A DNA stretch of 64,000 nt from Streptomyces minutiscleroticus (lineage in GTDB: Bacteria; Actinomycetota; Actinomycetes; Streptomycetales; Streptomycetaceae), in assembly GCF_014650875.1 (NCBI RefSeq), contig NZ_BMVU01000030.1, positions 46,186-110,185 of the forward strand, read 5' to 3'. How positions within the stretch are numbered: the first letter of the stretch is position 1; each line of letters opens with the position of its first letter. The notes under the pieces are model-generated. The model ran no database searches. It was not told the DNA's origin and saw only the letters and a list, made by a program, of their open reading frames with translations. This document shows positions 35,693-45,486 of the stretch, in pieces. A program made the position numbers and the translations under genes.

Positions 35693-36154
35693 ATGGGGAC
35701 CACGGGAATCGTCCGTCGCCGGACGACAGAGCGCAAGCGCGACGCTCTGGAACGGCTCGTCACCGAGCGGGACGTATGGGTGTCGACCGCTCACCCTGAC
35801 CGGGGGCCGCACCAGGTGCCGCTGTGGTTCTTGTGGGACGGGCGAGCAGTCTGGATGTGCACCAGCGCCACGTCCGTGACCGCGCGGAACATCCGTGAGG
35901 AGCCGCGCGTGCGCCTGGCGCTGCCGGACACCTTCGACGTGGTGCTCCTCCAGGGTGAGGCGGAGTGCTTCCCGGACCAGGAGGTGCCCGAAGGCGCAGC
36001 GGAGGCGTTCGCCGACAAGTTCGGATGGGATCCGCGCGTGGAGGAGGGCTCCTTTGTGTACGTATGCGTGGTGCCCAGGACGGTGCGCGCTTGGCGCGGC
36101 GAGCCGGAACTACGCGGAAGAGCCATCATGCGCGACGGAACGTGGCTGGCATGA
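35693..36154 (+). CDS. Pyridoxamine 5'-phosphate oxidase-like split-barrel protein
   Basis: A 153-residue protein of the FMN/F420-binding split beta-barrel family (PPOX class). It reads VWVSTAHPDRGPHQVPLWFLWDG (about 29-51), MCTSATSVTARNIREEPRVRLALPD and VLLQGEAECFPDQEV, the usual order of strands and cofactor-phosphate contacts. The substrate is unknown. These proteins are F420- or FMN-dependent reductases or heme/flavin binders. There is no ribosome site, and the gene is probably leaderless. It stands alone between the mobile-element debris and a leftward esterase. Confidence 0.85.
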   Translation: MGTTGIVRRRTTERKRDALERLVTERDVWVSTAHPDRGPHQVPLWFLWDGRAVWMCTSATSVTARNIREEPRVRLALPDTFDVVLLQGEAECFPDQEVPEGAAEAFADKFGWDPRVEEGSFVYVCVVPRTVRAWRGEPELRGRAIMRDGTWLA

Positions 36155-36464
36155 CGACCGCCCCTCCTCGACACGCCCCTCGCGGATCACGATCCGCAAC
36201 TGGAACGCCGAGGGAGCGAAGGAAGCCGGCTCTGCTGGGCAGCGGCGGCTCCGTCCGTCACCCGCTGGGGAAAGAACGGTCCGGCCGCAGTGCTGTGCGG
36301 CCGAGCCGTCCTCGCCCGACGTACGGGCCTGAGGCCGTCGGGCGGGCCGCCGATGCCACCCGGTCGCGGGCCGGGCCGGCGGCAGTGCACAGTGGTAGGT
36401 GCTCGGAGGAACGGATGCGTGTGTCGCCGCCGAGGACCGCGGTGCCGGCGAGCGCGGGTTCCTG
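36155..36464. other. Gene-free stretch
   Basis: About 310 bp between the flavin protein and the convergent esterase gene. No gene-like frame, tRNA or strong hairpin was seen. Confidence 0.5.
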
Positions 36465-37730
36465 TCAGTGCCGGTGCTGGGCGGCCATCCACTGCCAGAT
36501 GTGCGTTCCGTCGATGCTGGGGTCGTTGCGGGCGACATAGATCCACGACCAGTGGCCGGCGAACTGGTGGCCGTCCCGGACGACGTGGTCGTAGAGCGTC
36601 ATCAGCGAGCCGGGGATCACGTCGTGCGCGTGGGCGGTGTTGGCCTGCGGGTCCACCGTGGTGTCGTCGCGGGAGGCGACGAGCCAGCTGGGGGTGCTGA
36701 TCCGTGCCAGCTCGCTGTCGGGGATCAGCGGTGCGCCCCCGGGCGGGAAGGACGTGACGACGCCGCAGACGGGTACGGAGGCGGCGAACAGGGTGGGATA
36801 GACGGTGGTCATCTTCATGCTCATGTAGCCGCCGTTGCTGCAGCCGGCGACGTAGATCCGGTCGCGGTCGATGCGGTTCCCGCGTATGACGTCGCTGATG
36901 ATCTCGTGGATGAGGGGGGCGAAGCGGGGGCCGTCCTGCATCCAGGCGGAGGTGCTCTGCGGGGCGAGGACGTAGGCGCCGCCGAAGATGCGCTGCGCCT
37001 GGGGGGTGGCGAAGCCCAGGGCGCCGCGGTTGGCGCGCAGCGTGGTCTCGTTGTCGTAGTAGCCGTCGGGCAGTGAGGCGCCCTCACCCCCGCCGTGCAG
37101 CCAGACGATCAGCGGGCGCCCGCCCCGCCGGGAGGAGGGGGAGCCGGTGGGTGAGTACAGCCGGTACTTCATTCCCGAGGCGGAGATGTGGGAGGTGAAC
37201 GCGTCGACCTCGGGACTGGACAGCCGGGGGTTCTGCACGAAGGTGTCGATGGTGATCGACCGGTGGTTGCGCAGGGTGATCGGGGCGTGCTGGGTGAGGG
37301 TGTAGTCGAGGTCGAGCATCACGTTGCGGCCCCTGCTCGCGACGTAGCCGAGCGTGCCGCCGCCGGTCTGGCCCTCGGCGTGGCTCAGTTCGAGCACGAT
37401 GTCGCCGCGGCGGTCGAGCCGGACGGCGGTCACCGTGCGGTCGAGGTCGTACTCGCCGGCGGGGACGGGGATCGGGCTGGTGGCCTTGGCGTGCACGCTG
37501 AAGGTGCCGGTGGTCAGGCCGGCCGGGTCGATCGGGCCGAGCCGGGCGGTGTCGAGGGTGATCGAGGTGACCTGTTCGCCGCCGTCGAGCACCTGGGCGT
37601 TCAGGGTGAAGCGCACACGGGTGGTCGCGCGGTCGTCGGCATGCGCGGCGGCGACGCCGGGCAGGGACAGGCCGGCGGCGGCGCCCGTGCCGGCGGCCAG
37701 AAGGGTGCGACGGCTGATCGGTGTTGCCAT
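36465..37730 (-). CDS. Tat-exported alpha/beta-hydrolase, PHB-depolymerase/esterase-like
   Basis: A 421-residue secreted hydrolase; ATG 37730 follows AAGGAG. The N-terminus MATPISRRTLLAAGTGAAAG has a twin-arginine signal, then a hydrophobic stretch to about AAAHA. A beta-rich N-terminal domain (about 35-195) precedes an alpha/beta-hydrolase domain with LIVWLHGGGEGA (oxyanion-hole region), the nucleophile Ser in VAGCSNGGYMSM, an Asp candidate in ASRDDTTVDP and His in DGHQFAGHWSW. The pattern matches prolyl-oligopeptidase/LpqC-type esterases acting on polymers or esters outside the cell. It is a single-gene unit. Confidence 0.82.
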   Translation of the reverse strand: MATPISRRTLLAAGTGAAAGLSLPGVAAAHADDRATTRVRFTLNAQVLDGGEQVTSITLDTARLGPIDPAGLTTGTFSVHAKATSPIPVPAGEYDLDRTVTAVRLDRRGDIVLELSHAEGQTGGGTLGYVASRGRNVMLDLDYTLTQHAPITLRNHRSITIDTFVQNPRLSSPEVDAFTSHISASGMKYRLYSPTGSPSSRRGGRPLIVWLHGGGEGASLPDGYYDNETTLRANRGALGFATPQAQRIFGGAYVLAPQSTSAWMQDGPRFAPLIHEIISDVIRGNRIDRDRIYVAGCSNGGYMSMKMTTVYPTLFAASVPVCGVVTSFPPGGAPLIPDSELARISTPSWLVASRDDTTVDPQANTAHAHDVIPGSLMTLYDHVVRDGHQFAGHWSWIYVARNDPSIDGTHIWQWMAAQHRH

Positions 37731-38279
37731 GCGGACTCCTTGTGAGTGCGGAGGCTTCATCGCGGTCTGTGCGCCGAACCCGGCGGGCCGCCGGGGAGCT
37801 GACCGCGGCTCACCACATGCGGGAGCACGGTGGACAATGTCATGAGCAGAACAGAGTCAGGTGCCATCCGGCACATTACCGGCGTCGCCGCACAGCGGAC
37901 AGGTGCGGCTACGGCTTTTCTCCGGACGGCGACGGCCGGCCCGTGGGTCATGCGGCCCAGCGGTCGTCGAGCGCGCTCGACGACCGGTCCGCCGACCACC
38001 GCTCCGTCCACGACCGTGGCGGATTCACCCGCTTCGATGTCCGACGGGCCCGTACCGGCTCCTCGTCCGGTATGAAAGGTGGGCCCAGGAGCCGCCACGG
38101 GGTGATCCCGAGGAATCGGCCGCGTGACCCGGCGAAGGCGTCACCGCCCGGGTGCCCGGCCGCGCCTCCGCCGGCGGCCTGGACCGGAGAACCTGGGCCG
38201 GACCGCACCGGTGGCCGCCGATGGTTCGCTCCCTGGCGGCCACCGGTGCTCCCCGGCCCGAGCGGGACGGGGAGAGCGG
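37731..38279. other. Gene-free stretch between esterase and protease genes
   Basis: About 550 bp without a convincing gene. It must contain the esterase promoter at its left end and the terminator of the leftward protease at its right end. No clear box or perfect long stem was identified. Confidence 0.5.
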
Positions 38280-41141
38280 TCAGTCGCAGCGGCCCGTGGG
38301 CCGGGTGCGGGTGACCACGTCGGTGGTGCCGGTCGTCGAGTCCAGCCACACCACCTGGCTGGACCCGACGGCCGCGGGATGCGTCTGGGCACCCCGGTTG
38401 CAGGAGACACGGCCCCTGTAGGTGCCCGGAGCGCCGGGCGTCCCGGCGGCCGCGAACTGGTGGAGCTTGGGGCCGGCCTCGTTGCTGAGGGGAGCGTCGG
38501 GCAGGCGGCTGAGGATCGTCGCGCTGTCCTCGGAGACCGTCAGGTCGTACGCGTACCGTGCGTCCGGCCCGTACTCGGGAAGGAGGTCCGCCGCCTCGGA
38601 CCCGTCCAGTGCGGCTCGCCGCAGGGCCGTCGCACCGTCCGCCGGGTCCTCGTCGAGGAGCCAGAAGACGTGGGTGCCGTTGATGGCCGTCGGACCGAGG
38701 CCCGTCGTGTCGGGGTACTCCTGGATCACCGTGCTCTCACCGGTCACGACGTCGACGACGAGGATCCGCCACGCGTAGACGGCGCGTGCCCCCAGTGCCA
38801 CCCGCCGCCACTCGCGGTAGGCGATCCTGCCGTCGCTGACCGACGGCGCGTAGGCCCGGCGGTAGGTTCCGCCGCCGAGCGTCGTGACGTCCGCCGGGTC
38901 CTTCAGGCTCAGATAGGCCACCGCCGAGCGCCCGCCCACGTTCGCGAAGCCGAAGGTCACGACGTCGCCGTCGACGCCGGTGACGCTTCCGCCGCTGCGG
39001 CCGGACCACAGTGTGCGCACGATGCCGCCCGTGAGCGACCTCGCCAGGATCTCGACGCCGGCGGAGCCGTAGGCCTGCCACACCACGGTCTTGCCGTCGG
39101 TGGCCGGATTGACGTGGTACCGGCCGTCGTTGGGGCTGATCAGCTTCGGCTGCCCCTTGCCGTCGGCCCGTCCGGCCCACACCGAGTACGGCTCCGAGCC
39201 GTCCTCGTTCGACCTGGAGGCCGTCCACCAGCCGCCGCCCGCGCCCAGTCCCGTACCGGTGGTGTTGATCCGGTCGAAGAGCGTCTCGGAGTCGGCGCCG
39301 AGGGCCAGCTCCCAGCCGGGCACGATGCCGTGCGCGGTGAAGGCGCCGCGCAGGACCTTCAGGCCGCTCCCCGCGACACCGAGGTCCCCGGCGGCGGCGA
39401 GGACGGCGGCCCGGCCCTCGGTGAAGCCGTCGAGCGGCGTGAGGTACTCGGTCAGCGCCTTGTACACGATCCTGTCGGTGAGGTCCGCGCCGAGTTCCTC
39501 GCGGGCGTCCCACAGGGCTCCGCCGAAGATGGTCGAGTTGAGGTGGACGCCGCCGTTGTCGTTGGCGAAGTCGAGGCCGAGGAAGGACTTGGCGGTGGTC
39601 CGTCCGTCGCCCAGGTCCCGCAGGGCGCACTCACGGGGGCCCTTCGTCCGGCACAGGCGCTCCCCGACCAGGCCGGAGTCCGGGCCGGTCACCGGGGTGC
39701 CGAGGACGTCCGCCTCGACGGCGTTGCCGAAGTAGTCGGCGACGGCCTCGTTCAGGGCGCCGGACTGGCCCGCGTAGACGAGGTTCGCCGAGTGCTCGAC
39801 CACACCGTGCGTCATCTCGTGTCCGACCACGTCGAGGGCGGCGGAGAGCGGTCGGTACTCCTCGTCCCCGCTGCCGTACACCATCTTCCGGCCGTCCCAG
39901 AAGGCGTTCACGTACGGCTCCCCGAACTCGGTCACGCCGACCAGGGAGTCGATCCCCATCCCGCGGCCGTCGAGGCTGTCGCGGCCGTGCTTGTCCCGGA
40001 AGTAGTCGTAGACCTGCCCGGCGGCCCAGTGCGCGTCGACGGCTCCCGCCTCGGTGGCCTCGGCACCGAACTCGGGAGCGGGCGAGGCGAACTGCTCGAT
40101 GCCCTCGGGCCACTGCCCGCTGACCTCGCCGACGTTCCTGCCGCGCGCGTCCCAGGTGGCCAGGGCCCGGGCGCCGTACTCGTCCGGTATGCGGGTACGG
40201 TCCCGCAGCAGGTACGACCCGCCCTCCTCGTCGCGGAACACGTCGAGAGCGACGGTCGTGCCGTCGAGCCGGACGCCGCTGCCCTTCTCGTCCCCGGCGG
40301 CCCGCACCCGTTGCCGGGCGGCGTCCGCCGCGGACCTGTCGGCTGCCCGGTCCGGTGCGCCGAACGTCTTGATACCGCTGTACGCGAGGACCGGGTAGCC
40401 GGCGTGGGCATCGACGTACACCTCTTGCAGCACGGGCTCGCCGGTGGCCGGGACGGTGCCGCGCACGGTGACGTGCCGGGTGAGGACGCCCGCGCCCGTG
40501 GGCAGGACCACGAGGCCGTGGTCGGTGCCCCGGAGCGGGGTCTCCTCCCCGCCCTCGCGCGGGGGCTTCGACAGCTGCCTGCCGGCGAGGTCGTCGAGGA
40601 CGCCGTCGACGGCCCGTTCCACGGCGAGTTCCTCGTCGACCTCGGCCGTCGTCGTGGTGCTCAGGCCCGTGAAGTACCTGCCCGAGGTGCCGGTGACGAT
40701 CCGCTCGCCGGCCTTTCTCTCCATGCGAACGACGTACTGGCCGCCCAGGACGGGCACGCCGCGGTGCCGCTGCTGCAGGCGCACGGTCTCACGGCCGCCC
40801 GAAGCGGTGGTGCCGACGGGCACGAGGTCGCGTCGCGCGTGCTCGATCCGGTACCGCTCCCGCTTGCCGTCCAGATGGGCACGGGCCGCTGCCGCCGCGC
40901 TGCCCGTGCCGGGAGCCCGCTCCCGGATCCCCTGCACCAGGGCCGGTGTCGCCGTCCGCTGCCCGGGGACCACCTCGCCCGGGGCGGGCGGTGGCGGCGC
41001 CCCCGTTCCCGCCGCGGCGCCGGCGGGTACCGCCGGAACGACGAGTGCGGCGACGCCCGTCAGCGCCACCGCACCCGATATCGCACTCAGTCGTGATCCG
41101 CGACCGCCTTTACGGCCTCTGCCTCTTCCGGAGTGACGCAC
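38280..41141 (-). CDS. Secreted thermolysin-like M4 metallopeptidase with beta-propeller-like C-terminus
   Basis: About 953 residues from GTG 41141 (a GTG at 41222 is the alternative). A basic stretch and hydrophobic segment (SAISGAVALTGVAALVVPAVPAGAAA) form an export signal. An FTP/PepSY-type propeptide follows, then the M4 domain with zinc-binding HEMTHG, the third ligand in LNEAVADYFG, and HLNSTIFGGALWD. After the peptidase, about 300 residues contain repeated units such as DGRYHVNPATDGKTVVWQAYG and SVSDGRIAYREW, suggesting a TolB/WD-like propeller that may bind polymer or protein substrate. M4 enzymes usually end after the peptidase, or carry P-domains or PPC domains; this propeller-like tail is less common. 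Confidence 0.88.
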   Translation of the reverse strand: MRHSGRGRGRKGGRGSRLSAISGAVALTGVAALVVPAVPAGAAAGTGAPPPPAPGEVVPGQRTATPALVQGIRERAPGTGSAAAAARAHLDGKRERYRIEHARRDLVPVGTTASGGRETVRLQQRHRGVPVLGGQYVVRMERKAGERIVTGTSGRYFTGLSTTTTAEVDEELAVERAVDGVLDDLAGRQLSKPPREGGEETPLRGTDHGLVVLPTGAGVLTRHVTVRGTVPATGEPVLQEVYVDAHAGYPVLAYSGIKTFGAPDRAADRSAADAARQRVRAAGDEKGSGVRLDGTTVALDVFRDEEGGSYLLRDRTRIPDEYGARALATWDARGRNVGEVSGQWPEGIEQFASPAPEFGAEATEAGAVDAHWAAGQVYDYFRDKHGRDSLDGRGMGIDSLVGVTEFGEPYVNAFWDGRKMVYGSGDEEYRPLSAALDVVGHEMTHGVVEHSANLVYAGQSGALNEAVADYFGNAVEADVLGTPVTGPDSGLVGERLCRTKGPRECALRDLGDGRTTAKSFLGLDFANDNGGVHLNSTIFGGALWDAREELGADLTDRIVYKALTEYLTPLDGFTEGRAAVLAAAGDLGVAGSGLKVLRGAFTAHGIVPGWELALGADSETLFDRINTTGTGLGAGGGWWTASRSNEDGSEPYSVWAGRADGKGQPKLISPNDGRYHVNPATDGKTVVWQAYGSAGVEILARSLTGGIVRTLWSGRSGGSVTGVDGDVVTFGFANVGGRSAVAYLSLKDPADVTTLGGGTYRRAYAPSVSDGRIAYREWRRVALGARAVYAWRILVVDVVTGESTVIQEYPDTTGLGPTAINGTHVFWLLDEDPADGATALRRAALDGSEAADLLPEYGPDARYAYDLTVSEDSATILSRLPDAPLSNEAGPKLHQFAAAGTPGAPGTYRGRVSCNRGAQTHPAAVGSSQVVWLDSTTGTTDVVTRTRPTGRCD

Positions 41142-41407
41142 GGTTCCAGACCCCCGATCGTCGACGGTGCCGGCGGCGCTGCGCCCCGGCAGGGGGTCAT
41201 CGAAACCGTGATGTGCCGTCACATCAATGGGGCCGGAGACTCAGCGGTGACTTTCGGCCGGTCGCGGTACGGGGGAGTCCGCAGGGGGCCGACCGCCGAC
41301 GGAACCGGTCCCGCCCTCGCCCGAGTGCGGGTACAGGAAGGGGCCGGCGCGGTGCGACGCCGTATCCGCCTCGCCCCGCGGACCGTGTGCCACGCCTCCA
41401 TGACCGG

Positions 41408-41660
41408 TCACAGTCTGCCGAGGGCCTTGGCCGGTGCGGTGGCGGTGGCGGTGGACGCGATCACCTTGTCGTCGTGAGCGGTGTCGTCGAGGTTGCGACG
41501 GGTGAACACCGGCAGGACGATCGGCGCGTCCGCTCCCGGGGCCGGGTGAGCGCCAGGTCGTTGGCGGTGCCGTGGTCGCTCGCACCGCCGGTGCCGGTCT
41601 TGTCGCCGACCGTCCGGTCCTTCGGGAGTCCCGCCGTGATCCGGCCGCGGTGCGGCGCGG
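41408..41660 (-). pseudogene. Class A beta-lactamase remnant, frameshifted
   Basis: The leftward strand reads AGLPKDRTVGDKTGTGG then SDHGTANDLALTRP, with the KTG triad of class A beta-lactamases. One base shift later, in the next frame, it continues ADAPIVLPVFTRRNLDDTAHD and ends KALGRL at stop 41408, exactly the expected C-terminal helix region. The SxxK and SDN motifs and the first two thirds are absent. It is a dead fragment of a beta-lactamase gene. Confidence 0.75.
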
Positions 41661-41854
41661 GTCCAGCACGGCCGGCCGTCGTTTCCTCCCGTCCGGCAGG
41701 CCCGGGCACCGGCCTCCCGCCGGTGGGCGGGAGGCGCGCGCCGGAACCGGACAACTCCTTTCGCAGGACCCTCGGCTCGTCAAGACGGTCCCACCGGGCC
41801 CGCGGTGCCGAAGGCCGCCCAAAAAAACGTGTCCACATGATCCGCTTCAGTGGC

Positions 41855-41860
41855 TAGATT
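41855..41860 (+). promoter_or_regulatory. Possible -10 box of the STAND/WD40 gene
   Basis: TAGATT ends 8 bp before ATG 41869, with a TCCACA hexamer 17 bp upstream (41832-41837). There is no ribosome site, so the mRNA is probably leaderless. Confidence 0.45.
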
Positions 41861-41868
41861 GACGATCC

Positions 41869-44800
41869 ATGAATCGGCGGCCGCTCAAGCTCCTGGTCGA
41901 TGTATCGCTCATGCTGGTCGGCGCCCTGATGGGTATCGCGACGAACTACGCGACCGACGAATCGGATCATGTGCCGCTCGCTCTACGGCTGTTGCGGGAG
42001 TGGTCCGTGCCGCTGGTCGGCATCGCCCTGGTGCTGCTTGCAGGCGGGCAGATCCTGCTGCACTACCTCGACCGGCCGGTGCCGGCGCGCCGGGTGTGGG
42101 ACTCCGCTCAGCCTCCCTTCCCGGGCCTCGAGGCCTTCACGGAGGAGGACGCGGCCGTCTTCTTCGGCCGGGACCGGGAGATCGCCGAGCTGGTGGAGCG
42201 GCTGCACCCGGCGGTGCCGGGCCGGGCGCGACGGTTCGTGACGGTGGTCGGTCCCTCGGGAAGCGGCAAGTCGTCGCTGGTGCGGGCCGGACTGCTGCCC
42301 GCGCTGGCGCGCAGACGCGGGCGGTGGACGGTAGCAGCCCCGTTCTCACCCGGCGCGAGCCCGGCCGGGACTCTGGAGCGGCACCTGTCCCGGCTTCCCG
42401 ACGACCGGCCCGCGTTGGTCGTCATCGACCAGATGGAGGAGCTTCTCACCCTGGCCGGACCCGAGGAACGGGACACCTTCCTCGCCGCCGTACGCGACGC
42501 CCTGCGCCGCGACCCGCGGCTGTGGTTCGTGGCCACCTTGCGCTCGGACTTCCTCACCGAGTTCCTGGAATGCGGCTTCGCCCCATTGGTGCGCGAACCG
42601 ACCGTGATCGGCGCACTCGGCCGGGACGAGCTGTACGAGGTCGTCGAGAAGCCCGCCGAACAGGCCGGGCTGACCTTCGCCCCGGGCCTCGTGGCCCGGA
42701 TGGTCGACGACTGCGGAGGCGGTGACGCGCTTCCGCTGCTCGCCTACACCCTTCAGGAGCTGTACCTGCGCGCCGGAGGGGCGGGCGGGACGGTGAGCGA
42801 GGACATGTACCGCGCGCTCGGCGGCGTCGCCGGAGCCCTGTCCGAACGGGCCGACCGGATCGCCGCCGAACTCACGGGCGCACCCGTGATGGCCACCCTG
42901 CTGCGGTTCGTCACCGTCGACCGCGACGAGGCCACCCGCCGCCGGGTCCGCCGTGCCGACCTCACCCCGCAGGAACGGGAGGTCACCGACGCCTTCGTCG
43001 CCGGACGCCTTCTCACCGGCGACGGCGGCGTCCTGGACGTCGCCCACGAGGCGCTGTTCCGCCAGTGGGCGCCCCTGCGTCAGGCGGTCACCGCCCATAC
43101 GCAGGAGCTGCGCCGCCGCACCGAACTGGAGCGCTGGGCCCAGGACTGGGAGCAGGCGGGACGGCCCGACTCCTACCTGCTGACCGGCGAGCGACTGGCC
43201 ACCGCCCGTGCCTGGCAGGTGGAGGACGGCGGGGAACCGCTGATCACCGCGTTCGTGGAGCGGTCCGTCCGGGCGGACCGGGCGACGCGGGAACGTGTGG
43301 CGGACGCGGTGGCCGTCCGGGTGCTCGAGAGCGCCGACCGCGAGCCGGAGTCCGCGGTGCTGGCCGCGCTCGCGGCGGTGCAGGAGTGCGGGGCCGCACC
43401 GGGCGCGGTCCAGGCACTGCACACAGCCCTGGACACCTCCCGGCTGCGGGCGGTGCTGCGTGGCTTCGCACGCGGTGCCTCCGGGGCCGCCTGGTCGCCG
43501 GACGGGCAGCGGCTGGCCGTCTCCGGCGACGACGGCACCGTACGGGTGTGGCACTCCGGCAGCGGCGCCCCGCCGGTCGTGCTCGCCGGGGAGGGCGCCT
43601 GGATGCTCGGGGTGGCCTGGTCCCCCGACGGGCGCAGGCTCGCAGCCGGCTGCCGGGACACCACCGTCCGCGTCTGGTCCACCCACACCTGGACCGAACT
43701 GGCCGTCCTGCACCACGCGGCGGCGACCGGCGAGCGCGAGGAGGGGGTCGGCGCGGTGGCCTGGTCACCGGACGGCACCCGAATCGCCTCGGCCGGCAGC
43801 GACTGCGCCGTACGCGTCTGGGACGCCGCCTCGTACACCGGGACCGCGGTGCTGCGCGGGCACGAGCGCATGGTGTGGAGCGTGACGTGGTCACCCGACG
43901 GAACACGCGTGGCCAGCGGCGGAGAGGACGGCACGATACGGGTCTGGGACGTGAACGCCGAAGCCGCCGTCCGAAGACTCGCCGGCCACCAGGGCAACAT
44001 CGAGTCCGTCCGGTGGTCCCCGGACGGCCGCCTTCTCGCCTCGGCCTCCGGCGACCGGACCGTACGGCTGTGGAACACCGGCAGCTGGGACGTCGAGCGG
44101 ACGCTGCGGGGCCCGGATGTCATCAACTGCCTGGCCTGGTCGCCGGACGGCACGCGCCTCGCCGGGGGCGACGCGGACCGTACGGCTTGCGTCTGGAACC
44201 TCGGCGGCACCGGAAGCGAGCTCCGGCTCACCGGCCACACCGACACCGTCTACGGCATCGCCTGGTCACCCGACGGTGAACGGCTGGCCACGGCCTCCCG
44301 CGACCGCACCGCGGCCGTGTGGGACGTCAGCGAGCGCACGGACCTCTTCACCGACCCCGACGGCCCGGTCCTGCGCGTCGCATGGTCGCCCGACGGCACC
44401 CGCACAGCCGCCGTCTGCCGGAACGGCACCGTGCGCATCCGGTCCACCGCCACCGGCCGCGTAACGGGCGAGCGGCACGGGGGTGAGGCGTCCGACGTGG
44501 CCTGGTCCCCCGACGGCACCCGTCTGGTCACCGCCCTGCGTGACGGGACGGCCGTCGTGTGGCCGACGGACGGCGGCGACGATGACGACCTGACGTTGAC
44601 CGGGCACACCGAGGAACTGTCCGACGTCGCCTGGTCGCCCGACGGCACCCGCATAGCCACCGCCTCCCGCGACGGCACGGCCCGCGTCTGGGACGCGGCC
44701 ACCGGTGCGGTCCTCCACGTCCTGCGCGGCCACGACGACTGGGTCGCCGGAGTGGCCTGGTCACCGGACGGCGGCCGTCTCGCCACGTCCAGCACGGACC

Positions 44801-45306
44801 GCACCGCCGTCGTCTGGGACGCCACCGACGGCACCGTCCTGACCACCCTGCACGGCCATCTGGACTACGTCTGGAAGATCCACTGGTCGCCCGACGGCCG
44901 CCGACTCGCCACCGCCTCCCGCGACCGGACGGTCCGCCTGTGGGATCCCTGCGACGGCGCCGGACTCGCCACCATGACCGGCCACGAGGACCGGGTCCAG
45001 GACGTGGCCTGGTCGCCCGACGGAACGCGTGTCGCGTCCGTCTCCCGGGACCGCACGGTACGGCTGTGGGACCCGGACTCCGCCGCCCACGTCGCCGTCC
45101 TCGGGATCCACGGCGACTGGGTGAACGGTCTCGCCTGGCACCCGGACGGCTCACGGCTGGCGACCGCCTCCCACGACCGGACCGTACGCGTCTGGACCCT
45201 GGCCGGCCACGACGTCGACGCCTTGGTGCGCCGGGCCCGCACACGATTCTCCCGCGAGCTCGGCGCCGACGAGCGACGCGCCTTCCTGCTGCCGGACAGA
45301 GGGTGA
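41869..45306 (+). CDS. Membrane-anchored STAND-type ATPase with 14 WD40 repeats
   Basis: A 1145-residue protein. Two hydrophobic helices (about 9-25 and 46-64) anchor the N-terminus. The segment PPFPGLEAFTEEDAAVFFGRD introduces a STAND/NACHT-like ATPase with Walker A GPSGSGKSS near 129-137, Walker B ALVVIDQMEELL near 183-194, and a helical region with LPLLAYTLQELY. Residues about 530-1125 hold 14 repeats built on a WSPDG..LA...D.TVRVW pattern, enough for two seven-bladed propellers. One blade ends VRIR instead of VW and the last starts WHPDG. The propellers sense a partner or ligand and the ATPase switches state; signalling, defence or differentiation roles are all possible. No effector domain is fused and no partner gene is adjacent. 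Confidence 0.88.
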   Translation: MNRRPLKLLVDVSLMLVGALMGIATNYATDESDHVPLALRLLREWSVPLVGIALVLLAGGQILLHYLDRPVPARRVWDSAQPPFPGLEAFTEEDAAVFFGRDREIAELVERLHPAVPGRARRFVTVVGPSGSGKSSLVRAGLLPALARRRGRWTVAAPFSPGASPAGTLERHLSRLPDDRPALVVIDQMEELLTLAGPEERDTFLAAVRDALRRDPRLWFVATLRSDFLTEFLECGFAPLVREPTVIGALGRDELYEVVEKPAEQAGLTFAPGLVARMVDDCGGGDALPLLAYTLQELYLRAGGAGGTVSEDMYRALGGVAGALSERADRIAAELTGAPVMATLLRFVTVDRDEATRRRVRRADLTPQEREVTDAFVAGRLLTGDGGVLDVAHEALFRQWAPLRQAVTAHTQELRRRTELERWAQDWEQAGRPDSYLLTGERLATARAWQVEDGGEPLITAFVERSVRADRATRERVADAVAVRVLESADREPESAVLAALAAVQECGAAPGAVQALHTALDTSRLRAVLRGFARGASGAAWSPDGQRLAVSGDDGTVRVWHSGSGAPPVVLAGEGAWMLGVAWSPDGRRLAAGCRDTTVRVWSTHTWTELAVLHHAAATGEREEGVGAVAWSPDGTRIASAGSDCAVRVWDAASYTGTAVLRGHERMVWSVTWSPDGTRVASGGEDGTIRVWDVNAEAAVRRLAGHQGNIESVRWSPDGRLLASASGDRTVRLWNTGSWDVERTLRGPDVINCLAWSPDGTRLAGGDADRTACVWNLGGTGSELRLTGHTDTVYGIAWSPDGERLATASRDRTAAVWDVSERTDLFTDPDGPVLRVAWSPDGTRTAAVCRNGTVRIRSTATGRVTGERHGGEASDVAWSPDGTRLVTALRDGTAVVWPTDGGDDDDLTLTGHTEELSDVAWSPDGTRIATASRDGTARVWDAATGAVLHVLRGHDDWVAGVAWSPDGGRLATSSTDRTAVVWDATDGTVLTTLHGHLDYVWKIHWSPDGRRLATASRDRTVRLWDPCDGAGLATMTGHEDRVQDVAWSPDGTRVASVSRDRTVRLWDPDSAAHVAVLGIHGDWVNGLAWHPDGSRLATASHDRTVRVWTLAGHDVDALVRRARTRFSRELGADERRAFLLPDRG

Positions 45307-45486
45307 CGCCCGCCCCGGGCCCCGCATCGGCCTGAATGGTCCTGCGCGACCTGCGCCGACGCGAACACACCGGCGCAGCGCGCATGCCGCGACTGATCCC
45401 TGCGTCGTTCTGCGGGATGCGGTGAGCCCGGCCGCTTCCGGCTGCTCTTCGGCACCCCCGCCGCCCTGTTGCGGTGCCCCCGCCCA

